Shown here one piece after another: positions 19,096 to 27,559 of a DNA stretch of 54,168 nucleotides. A program made the position numbers and the translations under genes. Position 1 is the first letter of the stretch; the number at the start of each line of letters is the position of its first letter. Origin of the DNA: Deltaproteobacteria bacterium (GTDB lineage: Bacteria > Myxococcota > Kuafuiibacteriia > Kuafuiibacteriales > Kuafuiibacteriaceae); the NCBI GenBank assembly GCA_011526105.1, contig WYAZ01000145.1, forward strand, positions 1-54,168. Reading direction: 5' to 3'. The notes below the pieces were generated by a model, which was not told the DNA's origin, did no database searches, and saw only the letters and a program-made list of their open reading frames with translations.

Positions 19096-20702
19096 ACGCG
19101 GACGAACGTGAAGTTCTGCTCACCGCCTATGCGCTGGGAGAGCTCTCGGAGGAGGAAGCCCGGGAGCTCGAGCTCGAGCTGGGCGAGGATCTCGAATCTC
19201 GTTTTGCCGTCGACGAGATCCGCATGACCGCGGCCTTGCTCGAGGAAGGTCTCGCGCACGTCTTCGACGATCTGGGGCCGAATCCCCCGCCCACGCCGGC
19301 CCCGATTGTCGTCCCGAACAACCTCGCGCACGCCGGGGTCTCGCCCCGAAAACGGGCCCTCGAGATCAAGAGCATCTGGGGGACCTCGGTGCTCGATACG
19401 ATCAGCGTGCGGACCGACAAGGCGGTCTGCTTGGGGGACGCACCAGGTCTCTCTGGCTTTGCCGCGCTGCTCGGCACCGCCGCTCCGTACATCGATGTGC
19501 CGATCTGGTCGCTTCCCACGGACGGGTATCCGCTCGCGGAATCCACGCGCGAAGAGGGAGCCTCCTACTTCATCAACCTGCACTCGAGCTTCGACGGATA
19601 CCTCGAGCACGTTGACGGTCGGCGAGTTCGACTCGATGCACTTCGCGGGACTCCCGCCGCGAGCCCTCATCCGACGCTCGAAGGCGTGGTCGCGTATCGA
19701 TTGGGGGCCGAAGAGACGCTGTACCTCACCCACGGCCCGGTCTTGCTGCAGCTGCGTTATGTGCGCGAGGCGGAGATCCAGGTTCCGCCTTCGCTGCAGC
19801 GGATGAACTACCGCTGGATCAACTTCCTCATCATTGCCTTTGTGTTGCACGCGGGTATGGTCTCCGCGTTCGTGACGCAGCCGCGCGTGGAGCGCAGCTC
19901 CATGTCCGAGATCCTGCCCGAGTCGATGGGGCGCTTCGTGCAGGTGCAGCTCAAGGGCCTGCCCGGAGAGTTCCGGGCGCGCGAGGATCTCGTGGCCAAG
20001 CTCAAGGCGAACTCCGAGACCGCGGGTCCGGGTCGCGGCAGGCTGCCCAACGAGGCCTTCGAACGCAAGCAGAAGCCCGATCTGAGCTTTGGCCGGCGGA
20101 GCGCGGTCGAAACTCTTCTGTCTGAGCTTCACCGAGACACCGAACCCTACAGCAGGCTCGGTGACCTCGAGGACGCCTTGGCTCGAGTGCAACCGCCGAG
20201 CGCGCGGGCCTCTGGTGACCTCGACCTCGGTGGCTTCGGCACCCGGCAGACCGGGGCCGGCGTCGCGCCGCTCGAGCCCGTGGACATCGGCGGCCTCTCG
20301 GTCTCGGGCCAAGGCAGCGGTCGAAGAGAACACGCAGAGGTGGAGTCCAAGCTCGAAAAGAGCCGGCGCGCAGACGAGAGCCTCGACGCCGCCGAAGTGC
20401 TTGGAGCCCTCGATCGAGATGAGGTCTTCGAGGTGATTCAGAACCACCGGGCCCAGCTCCAGCACTGCTACGAGCGTCAGCTCACCGCGGGGCGTCCAGA
20501 GCTCTCGGGCCGGCTGGTGCTGCAGTGGGTCATCGGGAAGTCCGGCCTAGTCGAGACCGCGCGAGTGACCGAGAGCGAACTCGACAATACCCCGCTCGAG
20601 CGATGTCTGCTCTCCCGAGTGCTCGCCTGGCGCTTCCCCGAGCCAGCGGGCGGCGGCGTGGTGGTGGTGCGACTCCCGCTCATGCTGCGGCCGGCACGCT
20701 AG
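19092..20702 (+). CDS. Anti-sigma-like protein fused to AgmX/PglI TonB-like C-terminal domain
   Basis: The 536-residue product starts with LLTAYALGELSEEEARELE, the look of a non-zinc anti-sigma N-terminal domain. A ~200-residue beta-rich domain follows, then a single membrane span near residues 240-260 (INFLIIAFVLHAGMV), a long Pro/Gly-containing linker, and a C-terminal ~100-residue domain (VIQNHRAQLQHCYERQ, LVLQWVIGKSGLVETARV). The last matches the AgmX/PglI C-terminal, TonB-like domain known from myxobacterial gliding proteins. The order suggests that a periplasmic TonB-like domain signals through the membrane to the cytoplasmic anti-sigma part. It is translationally coupled to the sigma gene. 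Function is inferred from domains only. Confidence 0.75.
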   Translation: MNADEREVLLTAYALGELSEEEARELELELGEDLESRFAVDEIRMTAALLEEGLAHVFDDLGPNPPPTPAPIVVPNNLAHAGVSPRKRALEIKSIWGTSVLDTISVRTDKAVCLGDAPGLSGFAALLGTAAPYIDVPIWSLPTDGYPLAESTREEGASYFINLHSSFDGYLEHVDGRRVRLDALRGTPAASPHPTLEGVVAYRLGAEETLYLTHGPVLLQLRYVREAEIQVPPSLQRMNYRWINFLIIAFVLHAGMVSAFVTQPRVERSSMSEILPESMGRFVQVQLKGLPGEFRAREDLVAKLKANSETAGPGRGRLPNEAFERKQKPDLSFGRRSAVETLLSELHRDTEPYSRLGDLEDALARVQPPSARASGDLDLGGFGTRQTGAGVAPLEPVDIGGLSVSGQGSGRREHAEVESKLEKSRRADESLDAAEVLGALDRDEVFEVIQNHRAQLQHCYERQLTAGRPELSGRLVLQWVIGKSGLVETARVTESELDNTPLERCLLSRVLAWRFPEPAGGGVVVVRLPLMLRPAR

Positions 20703-20717
20703 ACGAGCTTGGGAGCG

Positions 20718-21920
20718 CTAGTTGTCGAACTGAGACGTGTGCAGCCGAAGACGCCCTTCTTGGGTGCGCTCGAAGTACAACGTGAAACTTCCGTCGTCGA
20801 TGTCGCGCCACTTGGCGACCTCATAGGTCTTGCCGTCGTTGCGCGCGAACGGTCCGAGCACGAGTTCGCCTTCGCGCATGGATCCGAGGCGGAAGGGCTC
20901 ATCGCCGCCGATGAGGCGGTGCTTCAGCGAAGTCTCGAAGAGGTACTCGAAGGCGGCCGCCGCGACTTCGTATCGGGGGTCATCTTGGGTGATGGGGAGT
21001 TCGATCTCTTTGAGGCGGTAGCTCGTCGGGTCGTAGTGCAGGCGCCCCTGTGAGGTGCGCAGAACGCCCTGCCAGTCCGTGGGCGGCTGACCCGCCGCAG
21101 CCTGGTCGTCGGGCTCCGAGAGCCCTTCCTCGGTCAGGACGCCCTCGGCGTGCGCGACCGTGGGGTGGAAGCGGGCGCGACCAAAGACCTCATCGAAGGC
21201 GAGCACCCGGTCCCCGTTGAGCCTGGCGCTGCTGATCGGCTTTCCCGACTTGTCGAAGACCTCGAGGAAACCGGGATCCCCATCGGTCACGCCGTAGACG
21301 ATGAGAACCTCCTGGCCGCCGATGGGCGCGCGCTGCAAATAGACGTTCCCGATGTCCGCGTCTTGGAGCTTTGCGTAGAGGTCAAAGGCCGTTCGTACCC
21401 CGAGCGGGAGCGTGGCTCGAACCGCGGCCGAACGTCCGTCGAGCACGGCCGCCCCCGGTAGCCCTTGGGCGAGGGGACGAAGCCCGGTCGTGTCATCGGG
21501 CGCAAAGTCGTAAGTGGAGAAGAAGCTCTCGACCGCCGCCTTCGACGTCTGCGCTCCGCCGGAGGCCACACGTTCGTACGCGAGACGCGTGATGGCGCCG
21601 AGGGCCGGGCTCTCTTTGGTGATGGACTTGATCTCCGCTTTGGAGAGATAGCGGGCGCTCGCGGGGTTGCTGGCCGGGTTGTGTTTCGACCAGAGCGACT
21701 CCGCATCGACGAGTGTTCGCTCGACCAGGGGCTCGACCCTGACCCTGGTCCCCTTGCCACCTTCGGAACGGAGGAGCGTAGAGCGCTCGGCGAGGTAGGG
21801 CTCGAGCTTGGCCTCTTCCGCCCTCGCGACCAGGGTGTTGGAGCCGGCCGCGGCCCGAGCATTGGCTTCGACGATGGCCGCGAGGGCGGTCCGAGCGTCG
21901 ACGGTCTTGACGCGAGTCAT
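20718..21920 (-). CDS. Unrecognised soluble protein next to type III secretion genes
   Basis: No known domain was recognised in this 400-residue protein. It has no signal peptide and no membrane segment. The first ~150 residues are helical (YLSKAEIKSITKESPALG, then AITRLAYERVAS); the remainder is mixed alpha/beta and ends with beta-rich, charged sequence (RLRLHTSQFDN). It is divergent from a small Roadblock-like gene and lies on the sctV strand. A secreted effector or a structural accessory is possible from location, but nothing in the sequence proves it. Confidence 0.65.
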   Translation of the reverse strand: MTRVKTVDARTALAAIVEANARAAAGSNTLVARAEEAKLEPYLAERSTLLRSEGGKGTRVRVEPLVERTLVDAESLWSKHNPASNPASARYLSKAEIKSITKESPALGAITRLAYERVASGGAQTSKAAVESFFSTYDFAPDDTTGLRPLAQGLPGAAVLDGRSAAVRATLPLGVRTAFDLYAKLQDADIGNVYLQRAPIGGQEVLIVYGVTDGDPGFLEVFDKSGKPISSARLNGDRVLAFDEVFGRARFHPTVAHAEGVLTEEGLSEPDDQAAAGQPPTDWQGVLRTSQGRLHYDPTSYRLKEIELPITQDDPRYEVAAAAFEYLFETSLKHRLIGGDEPFRLGSMREGELVLGPFARNDGKTYEVAKWRDIDDGSFTLYFERTQEGRLRLHTSQFDN

Positions 21921-22032
21921 GTGCCTGTTATCGGCTGCTCATCCTGGAATGTGCTCCAATGAAGGAGCATTCGGATGGGCGTCCGAAGACCGGAAAATTG
22001 CCCAGATCCGGACCTATGGCATGCTGTAGGAC
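21921..22032. promoter_or_regulatory. Divergent promoter region
   Basis: This 112-base gap separates the start of the 400-residue unknown gene from the start of the divergent Roadblock-like gene. It is locally A/T-richer than the genes. No defined promoter was recognised. Confidence 0.3.
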
Positions 22033-22419
22033 ATGAGCGCCCATCGGAGCACCCCCAGCCCCAGGAAAACACCATATTCGGCGGCGCCCGACGAAGCCGC
22101 ACGGCTCTTCCTCGAAGGCACGGCCAAGAAGTTCCGACTCGGGGCGATCGCGGTGGCCAACGAGGACGGGCTGCTCGTCTTCGGGAGCCTCGGCCCGGCC
22201 AGCGGCATCTTCGATCTCGAGGCCCTCGCGGCGGTCGGCCCGCTGGTGGCTCTGGGACGCGCCCCCAAGGACCTCGTCGATCTGGCGGGCTCGGGCAAGC
22301 CGGTCAACGCATGCCGGCTCGAGGTCGGCGGTCAGACTCTGTTTCTCACTTCGGTGGGCCCCACCGGGCCGAGCCAGAGCGACGCTGAGTCCGTGCTTCG
22401 GCAGATCCTCGTGGCCTGA
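22033..22419 (+). CDS. Small protein, possible Roadblock/LC7-like domain
   Basis: The 128-residue product has a ~25-residue basic N-terminus, then GAIAVANEDGLLVFG, an LAAVGPLVALG helix, and a C-terminal VGGQTLFLTSVGP strand. This order of strands and helix resembles the Roadblock/LC7 fold of MglB-type GTPase regulators, but identity is weak. It converges on sctV, 14 bases away. It could regulate a small GTPase or be an unrelated small protein. Confidence 0.5.
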   Translation: MSAHRSTPSPRKTPYSAAPDEAARLFLEGTAKKFRLGAIAVANEDGLLVFGSLGPASGIFDLEALAAVGPLVALGRAPKDLVDLAGSGKPVNACRLEVGGQTLFLTSVGPTGPSQSDAESVLRQILVA

Positions 22420-22439
22420 GCTCTCACCTGAGTTCAGGC
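22414..22439. terminator. Candidate bidirectional terminator hairpin
   Basis: GCCTGA (22414-22419) and TCAGGC (22434-22439) form a 6-bp stem with a 14-base loop. The arms contain the stop codons of the two converging genes. No T-run is present, so this is a weak terminator call. Confidence 0.3.
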
Positions 22440-24596
22440 GGCCAGGTACTCTTCTCTCAGCGTGACCCGCGCGATGGGCTGCACCAAGGTGTCGCCCGGG
22501 AGCTCCTGCATCGAGAGCACGGTGAGTCGGGGCGCGTCGGTTTCGAGCAGCTTCTTCACGTACCTTCGGATCTTCATCTGCGTGAGGATGACCGGGCGAG
22601 CGCCCACCGTTTGGCTCGCCGCGAGCACACGCATGACCGACTGAACGATCGCGTGATTCAGCTCCGGCTCGAGCGCCAGGTAGCTGCCACCAGCGGTGGT
22701 GTGAATGGCAGCCTGGACCGTGTCCTCGATCGCGGGGTCTAGGAGGACCGCCGCGATGCGGCCGTCGCGACCGCACGCCGCTCGAGCGATCTGCGGTGCC
22801 AAGGAGGCCCTCACCCACTCGGTGAGCGCGACCGGATCCGTCTCGTACTGCGCATGTTCGGCGAGCGCCTCGAACACCGTCTTGAGATCTCGGACCGATA
22901 CGCCCTCGTCCACGAGTCGGCGCACGATGTCCGTGAGGAGTGACAGGCCCACCAGCTTGGGCATCACCTCCTTGACCAGCGCCGGATAGGGCTTTTCGAG
23001 GCGCTCGACCAGCTCCGCGACCTCCTGCAGCCCCACGAGATCTCGCGCCTTCTTGCGGGCCACTTCAAAGAGATGGAGCGCGATGACCCCGGCATCGGCG
23101 AGCACCTTCACCCCCGCCGACTCGCAGGCGTGGACGTCCTCCGGTGGGACCAAGCTCACCTCTTGCCCGGTGAGCGGATGCCGATACGCCTCGCCCACGA
23201 TACCCACTCGGGCGAGGTTGCGGACCGTGTCCAGAGCGAGCTGAGATCCGGGGCGGAGTCGGCCCTGGAACACGGGCACCTCACGGAACTTGATGGTGAA
23301 GGCGCCCGCCTGAAGCTCGGGGCAGTGCGAGACCACGCGGACCCCGGGCAGATGCACCCCGGTGTCTCCGTAGAACTGATCACGGAGCTTGGGGATCCAC
23401 GCGCTCAGAAGCTCGGTGGAATCGGCGGGGAGTCCTCGGTCGAAGCCCAGGGCGGCCGAGAGCTCGAGGTCGAGTTCGAGCGTGACCGCGTTGAGCGTGG
23501 GCGCGATGCGATCCGAGATGGCCTTCTGAGCCTTCGCTTCCTCGACCTTCCGCTCGAGCCGGCGCTCGAAGCTCTGGCGCTCGGAGGTCTCGAGCTCCAT
23601 CAAACGGCGTATTCGGCGGACACCAGAGACCGCGAGCCCCCCGAAGAGCAGCGCGGCGCCCACGAAGGGGACAAACGGCAAGCCCGGCACGAGGGAGAGA
23701 AGCAGAGCGAGGCCGGCGGCGAGGCCGAGCACTCGCGGGTCCTGAAGCAGCTCGGTCTCGAGGCTCTTACCCAGGCTGCCGTTCTCTTCCTTGGGCGCGA
23801 TCTTGGTCGTGATCATGCCCGCCGCGAGCGTGATGAGCAGCGCCGGGATCTGCGAAACGAGTCCATCGCCGATGGTGAGGATGGAATACCGCAGCATGGC
23901 CTCTGAGAAGCTCAGGTTGAGCCGCGCCACGCCGATGGCAAAGCCCGCGACGAGGTTGATGCCCGTGATGACGAGCCCGGCGATGGCGTCACCTTTGACG
24001 AACTTCATCGCGCCATCCATGGCGCCGTAGAGCTGCGACTCACGTCCGAGTGTATCTCGTTTGTTCTGAGCCTCTTCCTCCGTCAGAGCGCCGCTCCTCA
24101 GCGCAGCGTCGATCGACATCTGCTTTCCGGGCATGGCGTCGAGGGTGAAACGTGCAGCGACCTCGGCGACGCGCTCGGCCCCCTTTGCGATGACCAGGAA
24201 CTGCACGAAGGTGAGAATGAGAAAGACGACGAATCCGACGACGACGTCACCCTGAAGTACGAACTGCCCAAACCCACGAATGACTTCGCCCGCCTCACCC
24301 TTCGCGAGGATCATGCGGGTACTGGAGACGTTGAGGGCCAGCCGGTACAGCGTGGAGATGAGGAGCAGGGCGGGAAAGCTCGAGAGCTTCAGAGCGTCTC
24401 GGGCGAAGATGGCGGCCACGAGGATGAGCGCGGCGAACGAGATGTTGCCCGCGAGGAAGAGGTCGAGCAGGCCCGCAGGCAACGGGATGATGAGCATCGC
24501 GAGGATGCCCAGCACGCCCGCCGCGAGCAGGACGTCGGGGTGCCGCCCGAGCCGATGGAATGGGAGGGCGGAGAGATGACCGACGAACGCATTCAC
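22434..24596 (-). CDS. sctV: Type III secretion export gate protein SctV (FHIPEP family)
   Basis: The 720-residue protein has seven to eight N-terminal membrane spans and a large C-terminal cytoplasmic domain, as in SctV/FlhA. The FHIPEP signatures are visible: LLLISTLYRLALNVSSTRMI near residues 78-97, and GDAIAGLVITGINLVAGFAI near 205-224. The protein forms the nonameric gate that receives substrates at the export apparatus. I name it SctV rather than FlhA because no flagellar genes are nearby and a TPR chaperone-like gene is coupled to it. The start is GTG at 24596, overlapping the upstream TPR gene's stop by 4 bases. Other core genes (sctN, R, S, T, U, J, Q) are absent from the window. Confidence 0.88.
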   Translation of the reverse strand: MNAFVGHLSALPFHRLGRHPDVLLAAGVLGILAMLIIPLPAGLLDLFLAGNISFAALILVAAIFARDALKLSSFPALLLISTLYRLALNVSSTRMILAKGEAGEVIRGFGQFVLQGDVVVGFVVFLILTFVQFLVIAKGAERVAEVAARFTLDAMPGKQMSIDAALRSGALTEEEAQNKRDTLGRESQLYGAMDGAMKFVKGDAIAGLVITGINLVAGFAIGVARLNLSFSEAMLRYSILTIGDGLVSQIPALLITLAAGMITTKIAPKEENGSLGKSLETELLQDPRVLGLAAGLALLLSLVPGLPFVPFVGAALLFGGLAVSGVRRIRRLMELETSERQSFERRLERKVEEAKAQKAISDRIAPTLNAVTLELDLELSAALGFDRGLPADSTELLSAWIPKLRDQFYGDTGVHLPGVRVVSHCPELQAGAFTIKFREVPVFQGRLRPGSQLALDTVRNLARVGIVGEAYRHPLTGQEVSLVPPEDVHACESAGVKVLADAGVIALHLFEVARKKARDLVGLQEVAELVERLEKPYPALVKEVMPKLVGLSLLTDIVRRLVDEGVSVRDLKTVFEALAEHAQYETDPVALTEWVRASLAPQIARAACGRDGRIAAVLLDPAIEDTVQAAIHTTAGGSYLALEPELNHAIVQSVMRVLAASQTVGARPVILTQMKIRRYVKKLLETDAPRLTVLSMQELPGDTLVQPIARVTLREEYLAA

Positions 24597-25258
24597 CGCG
24601 CGAACTCCTTGGCCTTGGCAGCGCGGGGGAACCGCTGGAGCATCAGGCGTGCCTTGCCCGCGAGTCCCGCGTCCTCGCCGCGCTCGGCCAAGCGCACCGC
24701 CCGCTCGAGCAACTCGGTCGCCTCGGCCAGCGCGCCGGCTTCGACGCGCAGCTCGGCCAGGTTCACGAGCGGCCGCGGATCATTGGGAGCGAGCTTCGCC
24801 GCCCGAGCGTAGGCACGCTCGGCGTCCGGCAGGCGGTTCTGGCGGTCGTAGGTCAGCCCGAGCGCGAGCCAGTGATAGGGCTCATCGGGCGCCACCGCGG
24901 TCAGCCCCTCGAAGAGGACCTCGGAGAGACGGTAGCCGCCGGAGTACAGATAGTGGGTCGCGATGCTCGAGACGATCTGCAAGGACTCGCGGGGGTAGCC
25001 CCGCAGCTCGGCCGCTCGGCCACTCGGAGGCGGCGCGTCCGTCACACCGTAGGCGGAGATGCGGCTCAGCGTGTCGAAGAAGTCGGTCCCCATGGGAGCG
25101 TCGAAGTTCTGCAGCTCTTTTGGATCGAACGCCGCCACGTAGCCCGACGGCACGAGCGCCGCGGCCGCTGCCGGACGTGGTGTTGGGCGTGGCGCCACGC
25201 GGGGTGCAGGCCTGGGAGGGGGTCTTCGGGCGATGGCTTGGGGGCTGTTCGCGCTCAT
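24593..25258 (-). CDS. TPR protein, SycD/LcrH-like type III chaperone candidate
   Basis: The 221-residue protein has a Pro/Ala-rich N-terminus of ~45 residues and then about four helical repeats. The clearest are YLYSGGYRLSEVLFEGLTAV, WLALGLTYDRQNRLPDAERA and LVNLAELRVEAGALAEATEL. This resembles TPR class II chaperones that bind translocators. AAGGAG lies 5 bases before the ATG. It follows a small unknown gene by 9 bases and overlaps sctV by 4, so expression is coupled to the gate. The chaperone role is inferred from fold and context; it could be a structural pilotin-like accessory. Confidence 0.7.
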   Translation of the reverse strand: MSANSPQAIARRPPPRPAPRVAPRPTPRPAAAAALVPSGYVAAFDPKELQNFDAPMGTDFFDTLSRISAYGVTDAPPPSGRAAELRGYPRESLQIVSSIATHYLYSGGYRLSEVLFEGLTAVAPDEPYHWLALGLTYDRQNRLPDAERAYARAAKLAPNDPRPLVNLAELRVEAGALAEATELLERAVRLAERGEDAGLAGKARLMLQRFPRAAKAKEFAR

Positions 25259-25267
25259 CGGGGCTCC

Positions 25268-25681
25268 TTAGGCGACCTTGCGGGCTGCGGCGGTGATCTC
25301 GAGCTGCAGTCGGTGGAGCTGGGCGAGCACCGCGATCATCTTGGCTTCGGATACCGCTCCGTTCGCGGAGGCCTGAGCCGGTAGACTGCGGCGACGCTCG
25401 AAGGTCTCGATGATCCCGCCCACCGCGCGGCGCACCTCGGCCGGCTCGGCGTTGATGAGCGGCGGAGGCCCGAGCCGCAAGTGGTCACCACCCACGGGGG
25501 CGTGCATCGCTGGATGCTGGAGCTCCCCGGCGAGCTCAGGCGGCACCACGAGGTCCAACTGACGCAGCGCCAGCAACTCCTCGATCGAGACCGCGTTCGA
25601 GGGACCCGATCGCAGGGCCAGAGAACGGGGACTGGGGTGGGCGCTCGGCGTGACGGCCGCGGGGGAGGCGTGGAGCTTCAT
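25268..25681 (-). CDS. Small hypothetical protein of the sctV operon
   Basis: The 137-residue protein has an Ala/Pro/Ser-rich N-terminal third and two predicted helical stretches (EVRRAVGGIIETFERRRS, and AKMIAVLAQLHRLQLEITAA near the C-terminus). The last helix, with regularly spaced hydrophobic residues, is reminiscent of short helical inner-rod or regulator proteins. No family is recognised. It is first in the operon 25681-22434 and is divergent from the coiled-coil operon. Confidence 0.6.
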   Translation of the reverse strand: MKLHASPAAVTPSAHPSPRSLALRSGPSNAVSIEELLALRQLDLVVPPELAGELQHPAMHAPVGGDHLRLGPPPLINAEPAEVRRAVGGIIETFERRRSLPAQASANGAVSEAKMIAVLAQLHRLQLEITAAARKVA

Positions 25682-25973
25682 GGCTTCGGCCTATGGAAGA
25701 GTCGTGCCAGCACGCAGGAGCTCAACTCCGGCCGCGCGGGGCGGGCTCCGGAGGTGCTCGTCCGGCGAATGTCCGGAGTGTCCGGCGTGGAACCGGACGA
25801 ATTCGGACGATGCTCGGCTCGTCGGGAAGGGGCAGAAGTGTGTTGCCTCTAGGTAGTGACGTCCGAGCGCTCGTCGGTCTCGCAGGCTGATGGCACGCGT
25901 CGTGAAAGAGCGAGGTTCAGCTCGAGGCGTCGCGAAGACCGCGGCCACACAGAGCACAACGAGGAGAAGGACC
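25682..25973. promoter_or_regulatory. Divergent control region of the type III-like locus
   Basis: This 292-base non-coding gap separates the sctV operon from the divergent five-gene coiled-coil operon. It holds a cluster of GTCCGG/CCGGAC sites listed separately. A TGGCACG sequence at 25891-25897 faces the plus operon at a plausible distance, but the matching -12 element is poor. A strong ribosome-binding site GAGGAGAAGG lies right before the ATG at 25974. Confidence 0.55.
25747..25808. promoter_or_regulatory. Cluster of GTCCGG/CCGGAC operator-like sites
   Basis: GTCCGG occurs at 25760, 25771 and 25780, followed by CCGGAC at 25793 and TCGGAC at 25803; a CTCCGGAG palindrome lies at 25747. Intervals are 11, 9, 13 and 10 bases, close to one helical turn. 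The pair 25780-25785 and 25793-25798 is a perfect 6-bp inverted repeat with a 7-base spacer. This looks like a regulator binding array for one or both divergent operons. Confidence 0.5.
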
Positions 25974-26531
25974 ATGACCGTAATGATGCGTGCCGTGCAG
26001 GCCAACATGGAGGCTTCCGACCTTCAAGAGAAGAGCATGAACCGCCACATCGACCGCAAAGAGGCGGACAACGAGAAGCTCAAGAAGATGAATAAGGTTC
26101 TCGATCGGCTCTCCGAGATGCGGTCGGACAACGCGTTCCACATCGACGAGCGCAAAGAACTCATCGAAGCGGCCAAGAACCTTGGCGTCGAGCTGACGAT
26201 GGATGACTTCACGGAGATCAACAAGGGCTACGAGGACGTGGACAGCAACGGCCGAAATTACAGAGCCGTCATGCTGGACCCCAAGAGGACCGGCCTCGAG
26301 AAGGATGTCGCGGCCGACAAGGACGAAAGCTGGGGCACGGCGCGCCGCGACGAGCTCGACAAGGTCGCCCAAAAGATCGAGCGCGCCATCAAGGCGGCCG
26401 AGGATGAGAGCGGCGCTACGTCGCTGCACCTCAACCTCGCGATGAACAAGTACACCCAGAAGCTCCAGGACGCCAACGGAGGAGTGTCCGCCATCAAGGA
26501 TCTCGACAGCGCACTGACGCTGCGCGCCTAA
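25974..26531 (+). CDS. Coiled-coil protein, first gene of the putative secreted/translocon operon
   Basis: The 185-residue protein is hydrophilic and helical throughout, with coiled-coil character at about residues 8-45 (RHIDRKEADNEKLKKMNKV) and again near 120-150. There is no signal peptide or membrane segment. A DVDSNGRNY stretch resembles an EF-hand loop but lacks key positions. The ATG at 25974 is preceded by GAGGAGAAGG, which decides the start against an open frame beginning at 25890. It is the first of five same-strand genes divergent from sctV. A needle-, filament- or secreted-type role is inference from context. Confidence 0.75.
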   Translation: MTVMMRAVQANMEASDLQEKSMNRHIDRKEADNEKLKKMNKVLDRLSEMRSDNAFHIDERKELIEAAKNLGVELTMDDFTEINKGYEDVDSNGRNYRAVMLDPKRTGLEKDVAADKDESWGTARRDELDKVAQKIERAIKAAEDESGATSLHLNLAMNKYTQKLQDANGGVSAIKDLDSALTLRA

Positions 26532-26561
26532 ACCCAGGCCAGGAGGCCGAAAGGAGTCCCC

Positions 26562-27530
26562 GTGGGAGTCATCGACAAGGCTACGTTTCTCATCGCGCAA
26601 AGCGCGCACGAGGCGCACCAAAATACCTCGAAGAGGATCTCGGACAAGCTCGAGTCACATCGGGATCAGCGATTGGAGTTCGCTGAGACCCGAGCGGCCA
26701 TCGACGAGCGTCGGCTCAACACCGAGCGCATGCTCGACGGGAAGCGACAGAACTCGGAGGGTGGCTGGGTCGAGTGCCCGTACAGCGACCGCGAGCGGCA
26801 CGAGATCCCGAGCAACACAACGCTGAACTACGAGTTGCAGCGCGCCTCGGCCGACGAGAAGCGGCTCGAGGGCCAGATGGAGGTGCTGAGGCGTGAGACT
26901 CGGGCCTCGATGAGCGAGCTCACCCAGGCTCAGGACCGGAGCCATCGGGCGAAGGCGGATGCCGAGGGGCACTCGGCGGACCAAAAAGAGGTGTCTCGAA
27001 GCACGAGGAGCCTCGCATCGAGTGCCTCTGGAGATTCGCGGGCGGCGGAAGCTCAGCTCACCTCGCGAGAGGCCGCGTGCCAGCAGAAGGCCCAGGCGTC
27101 CGTGCGCATCGCGGAGAGTACGGCGCGGATCGAGGAGAAGATTGAGGAGGCGCATGAGCACGAACATGCGGCGATCGACGATGCCGCCTCGGGTTCGTTT
27201 TTTGGAAAGCTGTTCGGCGTCATCGCTGCTTTTGCGAGCGCCATCCTCGGCGTCCTGACCGTTGGGGTGACGACCCTCGGGGGCGTGCTGACGACTCTAG
27301 GGGCTGCCATCGGCGGGTACCTAGGGCCCACCAGGATCGCAGACACGGTCGCCGGGAACGCAGAGGCTTCCGACAACGCGTACGCCGAGAGGGCGTTGCT
27401 CGACCGGACGCAGGAAGACCTGCGCCTCCGTCAAGCGGAAGCATCCGCAACACGAAACCAGCAAGAGGTGTCCGAGACCGAGCGAAGCATTTCGAACCGA
27501 CGACAGACCAGAAACGAACGGCGCGGGTAG
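26562..27530 (+). CDS. Coiled-coil protein with hydrophobic hairpin, major translocator candidate
   Basis: The 322-residue product has ~205 hydrophilic, mostly helical residues with long coiled-coil stretches, then a ~50-residue hydrophobic segment (GSFFGKLFGVIAAFASAILG onward, rich in Gly/Thr/Val), then another coiled-coil tail rich in Glu/Arg. There is no signal peptide. This layout (coiled coil, hydrophobic hairpin, coiled coil) is that of large type III translocators such as YopB/IpaB, though no sequence identity is claimed. The start is GTG at 26562 with AAAGGAG upstream. It lies 30 bases after the previous gene. Confidence 0.7.
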   Translation: MGVIDKATFLIAQSAHEAHQNTSKRISDKLESHRDQRLEFAETRAAIDERRLNTERMLDGKRQNSEGGWVECPYSDRERHEIPSNTTLNYELQRASADEKRLEGQMEVLRRETRASMSELTQAQDRSHRAKADAEGHSADQKEVSRSTRSLASSASGDSRAAEAQLTSREAACQQKAQASVRIAESTARIEEKIEEAHEHEHAAIDDAASGSFFGKLFGVIAAFASAILGVLTVGVTTLGGVLTTLGAAIGGYLGPTRIADTVAGNAEASDNAYAERALLDRTQEDLRLRQAEASATRNQQEVSETERSISNRRQTRNERRG

Positions 27531-27559
27531 CCGCGCACCACAGGACCGAGGAGAAGCAT

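Noticed and set aside
22434-24596. Flagellar FlhA
   Set aside because: The family cannot separate FlhA from SctV by motif alone, but no flagellar gene is nearby and the TPR chaperone-like partner favours SctV.
25693-25709. Minus-strand TGGCACG-N4-TTCC resembling a sigma-54 promoter
   Set aside because: The -12 element lacks the conserved GC and the inferred start of transcription would fall only a few bases from the ATG at 25681.
25891-25907. Plus-strand TGGCACG upstream of the coiled-coil operon as a sigma-54 promoter
   Set aside because: Distance to the gene is fine, but the sequence after the spacer is GTGA instead of TTGC, so the match is only half of the site.
26230-26270. EF-hand in the first coiled-coil protein (DVDSNGRNY)
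   Set aside because: The loop lacks the hydrophobic residue at position 8 and the Glu at position 12.
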